Shown piece by piece: positions 8,673 through 15,655 of a stretch of DNA of 64,000 bases. The notes under the pieces are model-generated. The model did no database searches and was not told where the DNA came from. It worked only from the letters and a program-made list of their open reading frames with translations. The position numbers and the translations under genes were made by a program. The stretch's first letter is position 1. Each line of letters begins with the position of its first letter. This stretch comes from Acinetobacter sp. WC-141 (GTDB lineage Bacteria > Pseudomonadota > Gammaproteobacteria > Pseudomonadales > Moraxellaceae), in the NCBI RefSeq assembly GCF_000313935.1, contig NZ_AMSS01000014.1, positions 62,001-126,000 of the forward strand, in the 5' to 3' direction.

Positions 8673-10097
8673 ATGACAATTAGTTTTTCAGATTCTTATA
8701 AAATTGAGTTCAAAGTATATGATGCATTGGGTGCCTTAGATCCAATCTTAGGTATAGATACTAGATTATTTATTGATCCTCTGTTAGTGAAAAATACAAA
8801 AATTCCAGAGTTTCAAACGGCCGGTAGTAAAATAGAAAAATATTTTGAAAGTATTCTAACATTGTTAAAAGCTAGCCAAAAAGAAGATGATATCTTTTGG
8901 AATCAGGCGTTTAAGAATTTTAAGTCAAGTGAGATTAATGGATTATCAATTGGATATGGGAAAGATAATGATGGAGGAGGTGGAATTGGAAAAATAAAAA
9001 AATTAGAAATATTAAGGAATTTAAAACAAATTTTAGATGCTGGAACTGATGATCCTATGATTTTTGAATTAATCGGTGGATTTCAAGATGGTATTGGTCC
9101 AGATTTAATAAGTGATCTAATTTCAAATATATTAATTGATGATCTTATTGCTTATACCCAACGTATTTGTTCAGAATTAAATATTTCTCTAGTGGAATTA
9201 AAATTTTCTAAGAACTATGGAGCAAAAAAATTACCTAAAAATATATTAAATGATAAACCAGTAATTCTTGTTCCTAAAGAATTTCTGAGGGATCTCCCAA
9301 TTGCTGATAGTTTTATGGATATCGATTGGATTTGTAAACATAATGATGAATTACGGAGATATTTGAATTCTGTTATAGAAGGTTCATTTAAAAAAATAAC
9401 AGTCAAAGAGCAAAAAGGTCATATTAGAAAAGCGATAGTCGATGATCCTGAGTTTTTAAAAGAAATTTTAGAGGCTTATAGGAATCAACCACCACAATAT
9501 TATAATTATTTTGATGATCCAAAAGGAGAAACTGTTTGGTATGAAGCTTCAAAAAATTATGCAAAAGAGTATCCCTTATCCTTAAAATTATCTAAACAAC
9601 CAACGCTTGACGATATTTACGGGATAGTAGAGAAAATATGTGAACATTTTAAAGTATTAATTGAAGACAATCAGTTGTGTAAATTACTTTACGATAAAGA
9701 TGGAAAGAAAAAGCCAGAATCAGCTGCACAACTTCTATTTTTTGGTATAGCTAATGCTTATTGTGTAGCAAATAATATAGATATTAGTCCTGAATCTGAT
9801 GCAGGTAGGGGGCCAGTAGATTTTAAATTTAGTAATGGAGCCAATACGAAAGTTTTAGTTGAAGTAAAACTTACCTCTAATAGTAAACTTAAAAAGGGAT
9901 TTGAGTCTCAATTACCCATTTATCAAAGAGCTGAAAAATCTCAAAAAGGCATTTATTTAGTTATTCATAATATAGAAATATCAGATCAACGATGGGAAGA
10001 CTTCTTAAAACTAACTCAAAATAGCGGATTATCTAATTTAAAAATGATAGATATTAATGCAATACCTAAGCCATCAGCTAGTGTTGCGGATGAGTAA
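8673..10097 (+). CDS. PD-(D/E)XK nuclease-like protein, candidate defence gene
   Basis: A 474-residue soluble protein of unknown function. The C-terminal quarter carries a PD-(D/E)XK-type active-site pattern: Asp383 in GRGPVDFKF, then Glu397-Val-Lys399 in VLVEVKL, then a helix with QLPIYQRAEKSQKGIYLVI, as in restriction-type nucleases. The N-terminal part (SYKIEFKVYDALGALDPILGIDTRLFIDPLLV, GGGGIGKIKKL) is unfamiliar and could be a sensor or a second domain. I start at ATG 8673; the open frame back to 8613 would run through the duplicated terminator. Very low GC and the hotspot position suggest horizontal transfer. Nuclease function is inferred; a DNA-repair or nonfunctional PD-fold protein remains possible. 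Confidence 0.6.
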   Translation: MTISFSDSYKIEFKVYDALGALDPILGIDTRLFIDPLLVKNTKIPEFQTAGSKIEKYFESILTLLKASQKEDDIFWNQAFKNFKSSEINGLSIGYGKDNDGGGGIGKIKKLEILRNLKQILDAGTDDPMIFELIGGFQDGIGPDLISDLISNILIDDLIAYTQRICSELNISLVELKFSKNYGAKKLPKNILNDKPVILVPKEFLRDLPIADSFMDIDWICKHNDELRRYLNSVIEGSFKKITVKEQKGHIRKAIVDDPEFLKEILEAYRNQPPQYYNYFDDPKGETVWYEASKNYAKEYPLSLKLSKQPTLDDIYGIVEKICEHFKVLIEDNQLCKLLYDKDGKKKPESAAQLLFFGIANAYCVANNIDISPESDAGRGPVDFKFSNGANTKVLVEVKLTSNSKLKKGFESQLPIYQRAEKSQKGIYLVIHNIEISDQRWEDFLKLTQNSGLSNLKMIDINAIPKPSASVADE

Positions 10098-10153
10098 TAG
10101 TAGCTATATCCATAAAATTATCGATAAATTAAATATCTATAATTTTACTAATT

Positions 10154-10283
10154 AAAAAAAGCCCGACATCCTGTCGGGCTTTTTCGTATTTGGTTGCTAG
10201 ATATGACTCCTGTCGCATCTCACGCTCCTGGTGTATGAACCTATTATTGTTGTTTTATGTTCCGGAACATCCTGTTCCTGTAT
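10154..10283 (-). ncRNA. Small RNA gene, copy 1 of a three-copy repeat
   Basis: Read on the minus strand this is a complete sRNA gene. The promoter is TTGGCT (10313-10318), 17 bases, TAATAT (10290-10295), giving a predicted start near 10283. Hairpins follow: GGAAC-AGGAT-GTTCC, and an AGAT...ATCT stem with GAC-AGGA-GTC at its tip. It ends in the terminator GCCCGAC-AGGAT-GTCGGGC plus U-run (10154-10179). Copies at 11334-11463 and 13218-13348 keep promoter, loops and stems. The terminator stem changes G-C to A-T in a compensatory way between copies. The stem also terminates the nuclease-like gene on the plus strand. Confidence 0.75.
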
Positions 10284-10289
10284 GAGTTC

Positions 10290-10318
10290 ATATTAGAAAA
10301 AAAGCAGAGGGTAGCCAA
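10290..10318 (-). promoter_or_regulatory. Promoter of sRNA copy 1
   Basis: -35 TTGGCT at 10313-10318 and -10 TAATAT at 10290-10295, spacer 17, conserved in all three copies. Confidence 0.75.
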
Positions 10319-10405
10319 TCCGCAAAATCCCTAAAAGTTTGTAAGATAAATCGTACAAATAACATTTTTTGCATTTATGCCATCTTCATCGGGCGAAATG
10401 GACAA

Positions 10406-10433
10406 TTGACATTCACTTTAAGTGGGTTATATT
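10406..10433 (+). promoter_or_regulatory. Promoter of the zinc-ribbon peptide gene
   Basis: Consensus -35 TTGACA (10406-10411), 16 bases, TATATT (10428-10433). A small palindrome CACTTTAAGTG lies in the spacer and could be an operator. Confidence 0.55.
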
Positions 10434-10469
10434 CCTGTTTAATATATATACGATTATAGGAATGTAATC

Positions 10470-10604
10470 ATGGTAACAGCTGGCGAAAAACCCGGAACAG
10501 GCTTCTACTTCTGTGCTCAGTGCGGACATAGAGTGTTTTTAGAAATTAATACCGACCCTTTACCACCTTGCACAAAATGCTACTGCACGCAATTTAAACG
10601 TTAA
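10470..10604 (+). CDS. 44-residue zinc-ribbon protein
   Basis: A very small protein (MVTAGEKPGTGFYFCAQCGH...) with four cysteines placed as a zinc knuckle pair, CAQC and CTKC, plus one more Cys (KCYC). The spacing fits a rubredoxin-like/zinc-ribbon domain of the kind found in many small bacterial proteins of unknown role. It has its own promoter (10406-10433) and its own perfect terminator (10633-10668), so it forms a monocistronic unit. It lies between sRNA copies 1 and 2. Confidence 0.75.
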   Translation: MVTAGEKPGTGFYFCAQCGHRVFLEINTDPLPPCTKCYCTQFKR

Positions 10605-10632
10605 GAATGAAATAATATTTGCGTTCGCATTT

Positions 10633-10668
10633 AACAAAAAGCCCTGTCACCCGATGGGGCTTTTTGTT
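10633..10668 (+). terminator. Terminator of the zinc-ribbon gene
   Basis: AACAAAAAGCCC (10633-10644) pairs perfectly with GGGCTTTTTGTT (10657-10668). Confidence 0.9.
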
Positions 10669-10726
10669 AGTTTAAAAATAAGACTTACATAACAAGACCC
10701 GTGATGGGCATGAAAAGGAAACCGTT

Positions 10727-11302
10727 ATGGAAACAATATTGGGTTTATGTATTGGTGTGGGTTTAAGCGCAGCCTGCGGTTTTCGTGTGTTTGTGCCGCT
10801 ACTGGTCATGAGCATTGCCACCATGATGGGATGGTTTGAGCCATCGAAAGGTTTTGAGTGGTTAGCTCTGCCATCGGTGTGTTTGGCTTTAAGCGTGGCA
10901 ACGGTATGTGAAATTGCAGCCTATTATATTCCGTGGGTGGATAATGCCTTAGACACAGTCGCAACCCCTGCGGCGATGATCGCTGGTACATTAGCGACAA
11001 TGGCGGTGAGTAGTGGAGAAATGTCTCAGTTTGCCAGTTGGGCGGCAGCGATTATTGTGGGCGGTGGTACGGCTGGTGTGGTGCAAATGAGTACAGTCGC
11101 TGCACGCGGTGTTTCAACTGCAACCACGGGTGGCTTAGGTAATTTTGTCGTTGCGACAGGAGAGTGGATTGGGGCAATCTTACTTTCGGTTTCAGCGATG
11201 TTAGTGCCTGCGCTTGTTGCAATAGTGGTGCTGATAGCGGTTATTTGGGTGGTGCGTTGGATCCGCCATAAAAAGCAGGAACAGGTTCATAGTCCGTTAT
11301 AG
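10727..11302 (+). CDS. DUF4126 family inner-membrane protein
   Basis: A 191-residue hydrophobic protein (METILGLCIGVGLSAACGFRVFVPLL) with about five membrane segments, glycine-rich turns (ATPAAMIAGTLATMAVSSG, AARGVSTATTGGLGN) and a basic C-terminal tail (RWIRHKKQEQ), matching the DUF4126 pattern. The function of the family is not known; a transport or envelope role is only a guess. A good AAAAGGAAA site precedes ATG 10727. Its GC content is higher than that of the other cargo genes, closer to core genome, so it may be the older resident of this interval. Confidence 0.8.
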   Translation: METILGLCIGVGLSAACGFRVFVPLLVMSIATMMGWFEPSKGFEWLALPSVCLALSVATVCEIAAYYIPWVDNALDTVATPAAMIAGTLATMAVSSGEMSQFASWAAAIIVGGGTAGVVQMSTVAARGVSTATTGGLGNFVVATGEWIGAILLSVSAMLVPALVAIVVLIAVIWVVRWIRHKKQEQVHSPL

Positions 11303-11333
11303 GTTAGCTTCAACATCATTTTTAAATGAGCAT

Positions 11334-11463
11334 AAAAAAAGCCCAACGTCCTGTTGGGCTTTTTCGTATTTGGGTACTAGATATGACTCCTGTCGTATCT
11401 CACGTTCCTGGTGCATGAACCTATTATTGTTGTTTTATGTTCTGGAACATCCTGTTCCTGTAT
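11334..11463 (-). ncRNA. Small RNA gene, copy 2 of the three-copy repeat
   Basis: Same design as copy 1: TTGGCG (11493-11498), 17 bases, TAATAT (11470-11475); hairpin GGAAC-AGGAT-GTTCC; stem AGATA...TATCT capped by GAC-AGGA-GTC; terminator GCCCAAC-AGGAC-GTTGGGC (11341-11359). Relative to copy 1, a G-U pair in the second stem becomes A-U and one terminator pair changes on both sides, which supports conserved RNA structure rather than mere DNA homology. The remaining bases to 11724 are AT-rich with no other gene visible. Confidence 0.75.
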
Positions 11464-11469
11464 GAGTTC

Positions 11470-11498
11470 ATATTAGGAAAAAAGAAGGATGTCGCCAA
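11470..11498 (-). promoter_or_regulatory. Promoter of sRNA copy 2
   Basis: -35 TTGGCG at 11493-11498, -10 TAATAT at 11470-11475, 17-base spacer. Confidence 0.75.
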
Positions 11499-11724
11499 TC
11501 CGCAAAATCCTTAGAAGTTTGTAGGTTAAAACTTACATTAGTGTGGTGGCTTAGGTAATTTTGATTGTCGTATATTAGACGCGCTATAAAAGTAGGGCTA
11601 TGTCATATTAATAAATAACTGGAAAATCTATGAATATATTTTTAGGCTTCAGTAGGGATAAAAGATTTTAATAATATAAAATGTATGTAAAAATATATTT
11701 AATCCATTATTTTTGAAATTTAAA

Positions 11725-12639
11725 ATGCACTCACTAGCTCCTTATACTATAAGAACTTATGATCCTGACTATTTTAGACTACATAATGCATATCCTCCTT
11801 TAGATAAAATAGGAGGGAGATTTGATTTGTATCAAATATTTAAGGATTTTTTTGTTGAACAGGGCAGTGGTTTTCATATTATAGAAAATGAAAAGAAAAT
11901 TTTTAGGATTCTAAATCTTGTAACAGATGATAAGGATAGAACTATTAAAGGTTTTCTACAACAAGGAAACTATGGTTTAAAATCAGATATTATCAATATT
12001 GAAACTGGATTAGTAGATTATGCTAAAACAGAGAAAAATGCTGAGCTGATAAATTATTATTTTTATTTAAAGATTCCTGTCTCGTATAACGAAGGATTAG
12101 CTTTATTTCAAGTTTATAAAGGATTTAGTTCTAAGACTTTGATTTTTAATATATTAAATAAATATTGGAAAGCTAAAAGTGGTTTGAATTTACAATTTAA
12201 CTCTTTAACCGATGATAAATCTTTTGAGAAATGGAAGAATGCTCAGGTAAAAGAAATTAAACTAACAAAATTTACAGGTATAGAAGATAAATCAGAAAGA
12301 ATATCTAAACTTGGACATAAAGAAGATATTGAAACAGCTTTAACTGTTAAACCTAAAAAAGGAAACTTTGGAACGTTGAAGAATTTTTTAAATAAAAATA
12401 CTGATCAGTTTAAAGCAGTAGAGGTATGGGAAGAAGATTGTCAGCAAGTTAAGACAGTTGTTAATTTAGATGGAAAAAGTAGAACATTTACAGTTGGACG
12501 TAAAAGGACAACAGCATTATGTGAGATTGAAGCACCAGATGATATAGAATTGTCTGGAGGATTGCCTACACTCAACGCTTTAGATATATGGTTTAAAGAA
12601 GTAGATCAAGAACTTACAAACAGTTTATATAAACTTTAA
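11725..12639 (+). CDS. Unknown soluble protein, RexA-like partner of a 4-TM protein
   Basis: A 304-residue, AT-rich cytoplasmic protein that I do not recognise by family. Order of elements: an N-terminal FRLHNAYPPLDKIGGRFDLYQIFKDFF segment; a beta-rich part (FHIIENEKKIFRILNLV); a middle IINYYFYLKIPVSYNEGLALFQVYKGFSSKTLIFNIL; then a basic linker and a beta-rich end. The size, the strand pattern and the immediately following four-TM protein recall lambda RexA (sensor) with RexB (channel), an abortive-infection pair. This is analogy, not demonstrated homology. Start ATG 11725 is preferred over TTG 11713; no clear ribosome site is seen. It sits between sRNA copies 2 and 3. Confidence 0.55.
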   Translation: MHSLAPYTIRTYDPDYFRLHNAYPPLDKIGGRFDLYQIFKDFFVEQGSGFHIIENEKKIFRILNLVTDDKDRTIKGFLQQGNYGLKSDIINIETGLVDYAKTEKNAELINYYFYLKIPVSYNEGLALFQVYKGFSSKTLIFNILNKYWKAKSGLNLQFNSLTDDKSFEKWKNAQVKEIKLTKFTGIEDKSERISKLGHKEDIETALTVKPKKGNFGTLKNFLNKNTDQFKAVEVWEEDCQQVKTVVNLDGKSRTFTVGRKRTTALCEIEAPDDIELSGGLPTLNALDIWFKEVDQELTNSLYKL

Positions 12640-12650
12640 GGATGTAAACG

Positions 12651-13181
12651 ATGAGTAGCCGTATTAATATATGTGACATCGTATTTGGTCATTTTAGGAC
12701 TTTGCGTCAAACCAGTAATAATAAAATTGGTTTTTTAGAGTTGCTCATCTTTATTATACTTCCTATCATTCTGTCTATAGCTATTATTTTTATTCCTCTT
12801 CAAAATAAAGAAATCATTTCTTTATTGGTCAATTTAGGTTCTATCTTTTCCGCACTGCTTTTATCAGTTTTAGTTTTGGTTTTTGATCAAGAACAAAAGT
12901 TAGAAGACAGAAAAGAGATAGCGGAAGAAAAGGGTAAAGGTGTTGATCCTTTATTCCCTACGAAAAAGACATTATTGGAGGAGTTATACTATAACATTAG
13001 TTATTCCGTATTTTGCTCAATTGCTCTTGTTAGTCTGTGTCTCTTATATTCATCAATAAAATATATTTATATTCTTCATGGTTTTATTCTAAAACCTCTT
13101 ATTGCTTTTATGCTTATAAATATTCTTTTAAATATTTTAATGATCTTAAAAAGAATGCATACATTATTAGTTAATAGATAA
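12651..13181 (+). CDS. Four-helix inner-membrane protein, RexB-like position
   Basis: A 176-residue protein with four clear membrane helices at about residues 27-49, 54-78, 118-141 and 144-166, and a charged cytosolic loop between helices 2 and 3 (DQEQKLEDRKEIAEEKGKG). It begins 11 bases after the RexA-like gene with an AAGGATG site, so the two are co-expressed. A small four-TM protein directly downstream of a soluble partner is the layout of lambda rexB and of several membrane-depolarising phage-defence effectors. No enzymatic motif is visible. Confidence 0.6.
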   Translation: MSSRINICDIVFGHFRTLRQTSNNKIGFLELLIFIILPIILSIAIIFIPLQNKEIISLLVNLGSIFSALLLSVLVLVFDQEQKLEDRKEIAEEKGKGVDPLFPTKKTLLEELYYNISYSVFCSIALVSLCLLYSSIKYIYILHGFILKPLIAFMLINILLNILMILKRMHTLLVNR

Positions 13182-13217
13182 ATTTTTGAAGCTCAATATT
13201 TCCCAATATTTGGATAT

Positions 13218-13348
13218 AAAAAAAAGCCCAACATCCTGTTGGGCTTTTTCGTATTTGGTTGCTAGATATGACTCCTGTCGTATCTCACGTTCCTGATGCA
13301 TGAACCTATTATTGTTGTTTTATGTTCTGGAACATCCTGTTCCTGTAT
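13218..13348 (-). ncRNA. Small RNA gene, copy 3 of the three-copy repeat
   Basis: TTGGCG (13378-13383), 17 bases, TATGAT (13355-13360), predicted start near 13348. It has the same two AGGA-loop hairpins as the other copies and the terminator GCCCAAC-AGGAT-GTTGGGC (13226-13244) with a long U-run. The stem also terminates the RexB-like gene from the other side. Sequence upstream of the promoter (to about 13420) is shared with the other copies, so the duplicated unit is about 190-200 bp. Confidence 0.75.
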
Positions 13349-13354
13349 GAACTC

Positions 13355-13383
13355 ATCATAGGAAAAAAGCGGGAAGTCGCCAA
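13355..13383 (-). promoter_or_regulatory. Promoter of sRNA copy 3
   Basis: -35 TTGGCG at 13378-13383, -10 TATGAT at 13355-13360, 17-base spacer. Confidence 0.7.
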
Positions 13384-13441
13384 TCCGCAAAATCCCTAAA
13401 AGTTTGTAGGTTAAAACGTACAATAATGGGTATGGTTATCG

Positions 13442-13783
13442 TTATATAAAAGGATTTTCAGTTTCCCAAGGCTTGCTGCTAAAAATAATCTGGCCATTTT
13501 CAACACAGAGGATCCACGTATAGAAATACTCTTCTCCTAACCCTCGACATTCAAAATTTGCATTTGGAAATAGAGCGGTAATTTTTTCTATGAGTTGTAA
13601 GCAATAAACGGGATCGACATTAAAGGATGCCTGACCATCAGAAAAGGCATCTACTAAAGCACCATAAACATCTTCGTGGATTGAATCCTCCGTTAATATT
13701 TCTAGGATCTTTTGCTTTTCAGTAGATAAATCAATCGTGTCAAAGTCTGTATGACGGACTTGTAGTTCTGTATAAAAACTCAT
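13442..13783 (-). CDS. Hypothetical acidic protein
   Basis: A 113-residue, acidic cytoplasmic protein (MSFYTELQVRHTDFDTIDLSTEKQKILEIL...). It has no signal peptide or membrane helix, with predicted alternating helices and strands (FYTWILCVENGQIIFSS). I do not recognise a family. Small acidic proteins in T6SS-adjacent islands are often immunity proteins, but no toxin partner lies next to it, so this is only a suggestion. It is oriented against the preceding cargo and followed by sRNA copy 3. Confidence 0.6.
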   Translation of the reverse strand: MSFYTELQVRHTDFDTIDLSTEKQKILEILTEDSIHEDVYGALVDAFSDGQASFNVDPVYCLQLIEKITALFPNANFECRGLGEEYFYTWILCVENGQIIFSSKPWETENPFI

Positions 13784-14004
13784 TTTTATTAGCTCTATGA
13801 AAGTAATAATAAAAAAATTCTACTTATTAAACATGTCTTTATTGTTAAAACGAGCTGAGTATAGAAATATCTAAACTATAAGAGTTCAAATTTCTTAAAA
13901 ATATTCTTCTTTAGGCCTCTGTGCCACAACAGACTTTAATCTTTTGCGCTGATTTAAAGTAAAACACCATTGCAACACAGAGATAAAGGAGCTAAGCCAA
14001 ATAC

Positions 14005-14289
14005 TTAGCCCAGACTACTTTTGTCACACCGCTGCATGATGCTGAAAAAAGTAGGGGCAAAGTCCCGTGGGAGAACAGGACTTTGCAAACTGACATGTTC
14101 TAGCTGCTGCATCAGCTTGGGAGAGTAGGTTTGTTCAAGTCGCTGATAAATACATTCGCAACTGGTTTTGCTGTGCCCACCCGATAGGCAAATTTTTTCA
14201 AACTCCTGTTGGCTGTGTAAGTTACAACCCGAAATTCCCAAGCTCGCTAGAACCAAACTTAAAGCCAAAATAGGTTTATAAATTTTCAT
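14005..14289 (-). CDS. Small lipoprotein of unknown function
   Basis: A 94-residue protein with a textbook lipoprotein signal: basic start (MKIYK), hydrophobic core and lipobox ISGC, so the mature chain starts at Cys22. The short mature part has further cysteines (KICLSGG, SCECIYQRL, MQRCDK), suggesting disulfides in the periplasm. The CECIYQRLEQTYSP stretch occurs in small secreted Acinetobacter proteins. It reads away from the structured RNA gene at 14485-14752. Confidence 0.7.
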   Translation of the reverse strand: MKIYKPILALSLVLASLGISGCNLHSQQEFEKICLSGGHSKTSCECIYQRLEQTYSPKLMQQLEHVSLQSPVLPRDFAPTFFSIMQRCDKSSLG

Positions 14290-14445
14290 ATTATTCTCAT
14301 AATGATTTATATCTATGAGTTGAATAAAAATATAATTCGTTTTAAGGTTTAAAATAATTTTAGGGAATAATTAATCCTCCCATAAATATAGGAAAATAAA
14401 ATAATTAAATTTTTAAAATAAAATTAATTTATAAATTTAAAAAAC

Positions 14446-14463
14446 TAGGTAATAGAAAACCTA
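14446..14463 (-). terminator. Weak terminator after the 11-codon ORF
   Basis: TAGGT and ACCTA pair in an AU-rich context, followed on the minus strand by GTTTTTT. The stem is short. Confidence 0.35.
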
Positions 14464-14484
14464 AATTTTAAATAAATAAAATAG

Positions 14485-14520
14485 TTAAATAAGAGAGGAA
14501 ATAAATTTGAAAAGTGTCAT
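14485..14520 (-). CDS. 11-codon ORF at the end of the structured RNA
   Basis: Encodes MTLFKFISSLI, preceded by AAGGAG at a 6-base spacing. The GGAG can pair with upstream ACTCC (hairpin 14526-14545), so translation could be gated by RNA structure. The hydrophobic peptide could be a leader peptide or a tiny membrane-active toxin. The longer frame to 14673 would begin inside the folded RNA and looks accidental. Confidence 0.45.
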   Translation of the reverse strand: MTLFKFISSLI

Positions 14521-14752
14521 GGTCAACTCCTTAAAATTATGGAGTCCTACCACCAGATTACCGCGAATTAATTTATGGTGGTAGAACGAAAGGGGGTTGA
14601 CAGACTGGACTCGTAGAACCAGCACGCACGGGGCGTCCCCCTCCCGTCCTACCGCAAAGAAAAGGGGACGCAAGGGTCTAACGACTTATAGATTGTACTA
14701 TAACCCGCTACGAGTTACGGTCTGTCAAAACCGTCTGGCAATGTAGGCCAGC
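14485..14752 (-). ncRNA. Highly structured RNA of unknown class with its own promoter
   Basis: A GC-rich block in AT-rich surroundings that folds on the minus strand. Hairpin CTGGC/GCCAG sits at 14735-14751. A long closing stem pairs 14708-14726 with 14599-14616 (GACAGAC and ACTCGTAG arms with a small internal loop). Inside it lie a TTATAG/CTATAA hairpin (14686-14703) and a GCGTCCCC/GGGGACGC hairpin (14633-14671, 23-base loop). Downstream are CTACCACC/GGTGGTAG (14547-14584) and ACTCC/GGAGT (14526-14545), which would hide the ribosome site of an 11-codon ORF. A consensus promoter abuts its 5' end. I do not recognise the RNA class. Confidence 0.65.
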
Positions 14753-14758
14753 AACGAG

Positions 14759-14787
14759 ATAATAATTGGTGATTTTAATTACGTCAA
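14759..14787 (-). promoter_or_regulatory. Strong promoter of the structured RNA
   Basis: -35 TTGACG (14782-14787), 17-base spacer, -10 TATTAT (14759-14764). The predicted start is near 14752, exactly where the GC-rich structured sequence begins. The rest of the spacer up to the Sel1 gene (14788-14962) is plain AT-rich DNA. Confidence 0.75.
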
Positions 14788-14962
14788 TTTAATATTTAAA
14801 ATATTTTTGATTTAATAATAAAACTAAATGTGTTTTTAAAATAATGGAATTAATGTTTATATTTAATTAGAAAAAATAAATAATAAAATAAGTTATAAGT
14901 GTAATATTGTTAATAATAGAGATTCATCATCTTATAAATAAAATATTATAGAGATGGTTGCC

Positions 14963-15655
14963 TTATTCTAAACTTTTAAGCATTTCTTTCGCATCAATAT
15001 CGCCTGCATCGGCAGCTTGCTGAAACCATTTCTTCGCCAGTTGTAGGTTTTTCGGCGTGCCTTCACCATTTAAATACATCTGGGCCAAGTTGTACTGAGC
15101 ATCACTTTCATTGTGCTCAGCCGCTTTGGTGTACCACTTAAGTGCCTGCTCATTGCTTTGTGAGACGCCGTGACCTTTTTTATATAGATGAGCTAAATTA
15201 TATTCTGCGGGTGGGTAGCCTTGCTTGGCAGCGCGACTGAACCATTCAAATGCCTTTCCATAGTCTTGCGCAGTTCCTTCACCTCTGTCATATAACACCC
15301 CTAAGTTATATTGCGCTTTCACATGGTCCTTGGCCGCAGCCTTAGTAAAATAATCAAAAGCGCGCTTGGCATCTTTTTCAACACCCGTGCCTGTGTAATA
15401 CATCATCCCTAAACTATATTTTGCCCCCATACTTCCATTTTGATCAGCCGCAGTTAACCATTTAAACGCTTGCTCATAGTTTTTAACAACGCCTTGTTCG
15501 CCACTTAAAAGCATCATCCCCAAATGATATTGAGCAACGGATTGCCCGTGTTCTGCACGATATTGAATATCGGCCACACTCGGTTCAGCAAATGCTGAAG
15601 AATGAAGTGAGAAAATCACCGTAAATATATAAAAAGCAGACTTTTTTATTTTCAT
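14963..15655 (-). CDS. Sel1-repeat (TPR-like) periplasmic protein
   Basis: A 230-residue protein with a signal peptide (MKIKKSAFYIFTVIFSLHSSAFA) followed by five Sel1-like repeats of about 36 residues (AQYHLGMMLLSGEQGV..., AKYSLGMMYYTGTGVEKD..., AQYNLGVLYDRGEGTAQD..., AEYNLAHLYKKGHGV..., AQYNLAQMYLNGEGTPKN...). Such proteins form alpha-solenoids that bind other proteins in the periplasm. It diverges from vgrG, and Sel1 proteins are frequent companions, sometimes immunity proteins, of VgrG-linked type VI effectors. That link is inferred from position only. Confidence 0.85.
   Translation of the reverse strand: MKIKKSAFYIFTVIFSLHSSAFAEPSVADIQYRAEHGQSVAQYHLGMMLLSGEQGVVKNYEQAFKWLTAADQNGSMGAKYSLGMMYYTGTGVEKDAKRAFDYFTKAAAKDHVKAQYNLGVLYDRGEGTAQDYGKAFEWFSRAAKQGYPPAEYNLAHLYKKGHGVSQSNEQALKWYTKAAEHNESDAQYNLAQMYLNGEGTPKNLQLAKKWFQQAADAGDIDAKEMLKSLE

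Noticed and set aside
10154..13420. CRISPR-like array
   Set aside because: Only three repeats, ~190 bp long and 1-2 kb apart with genes between; each is better read as an sRNA gene.
14485..14673. 62-aa ORF over the structured RNA
   Set aside because: Its start lies inside the GC-rich folded region without a ribosome site. The internal ATG at 14520 with AAGGAG explains the frame better as an 11-codon ORF.
14590..14760. Integron attC-like site
   Set aside because: A long imperfect palindrome with GTCTAAC nearby looked like attC, but no paired RYYYAAC/GTTRRRY ends or cassette-like ORF array are present.
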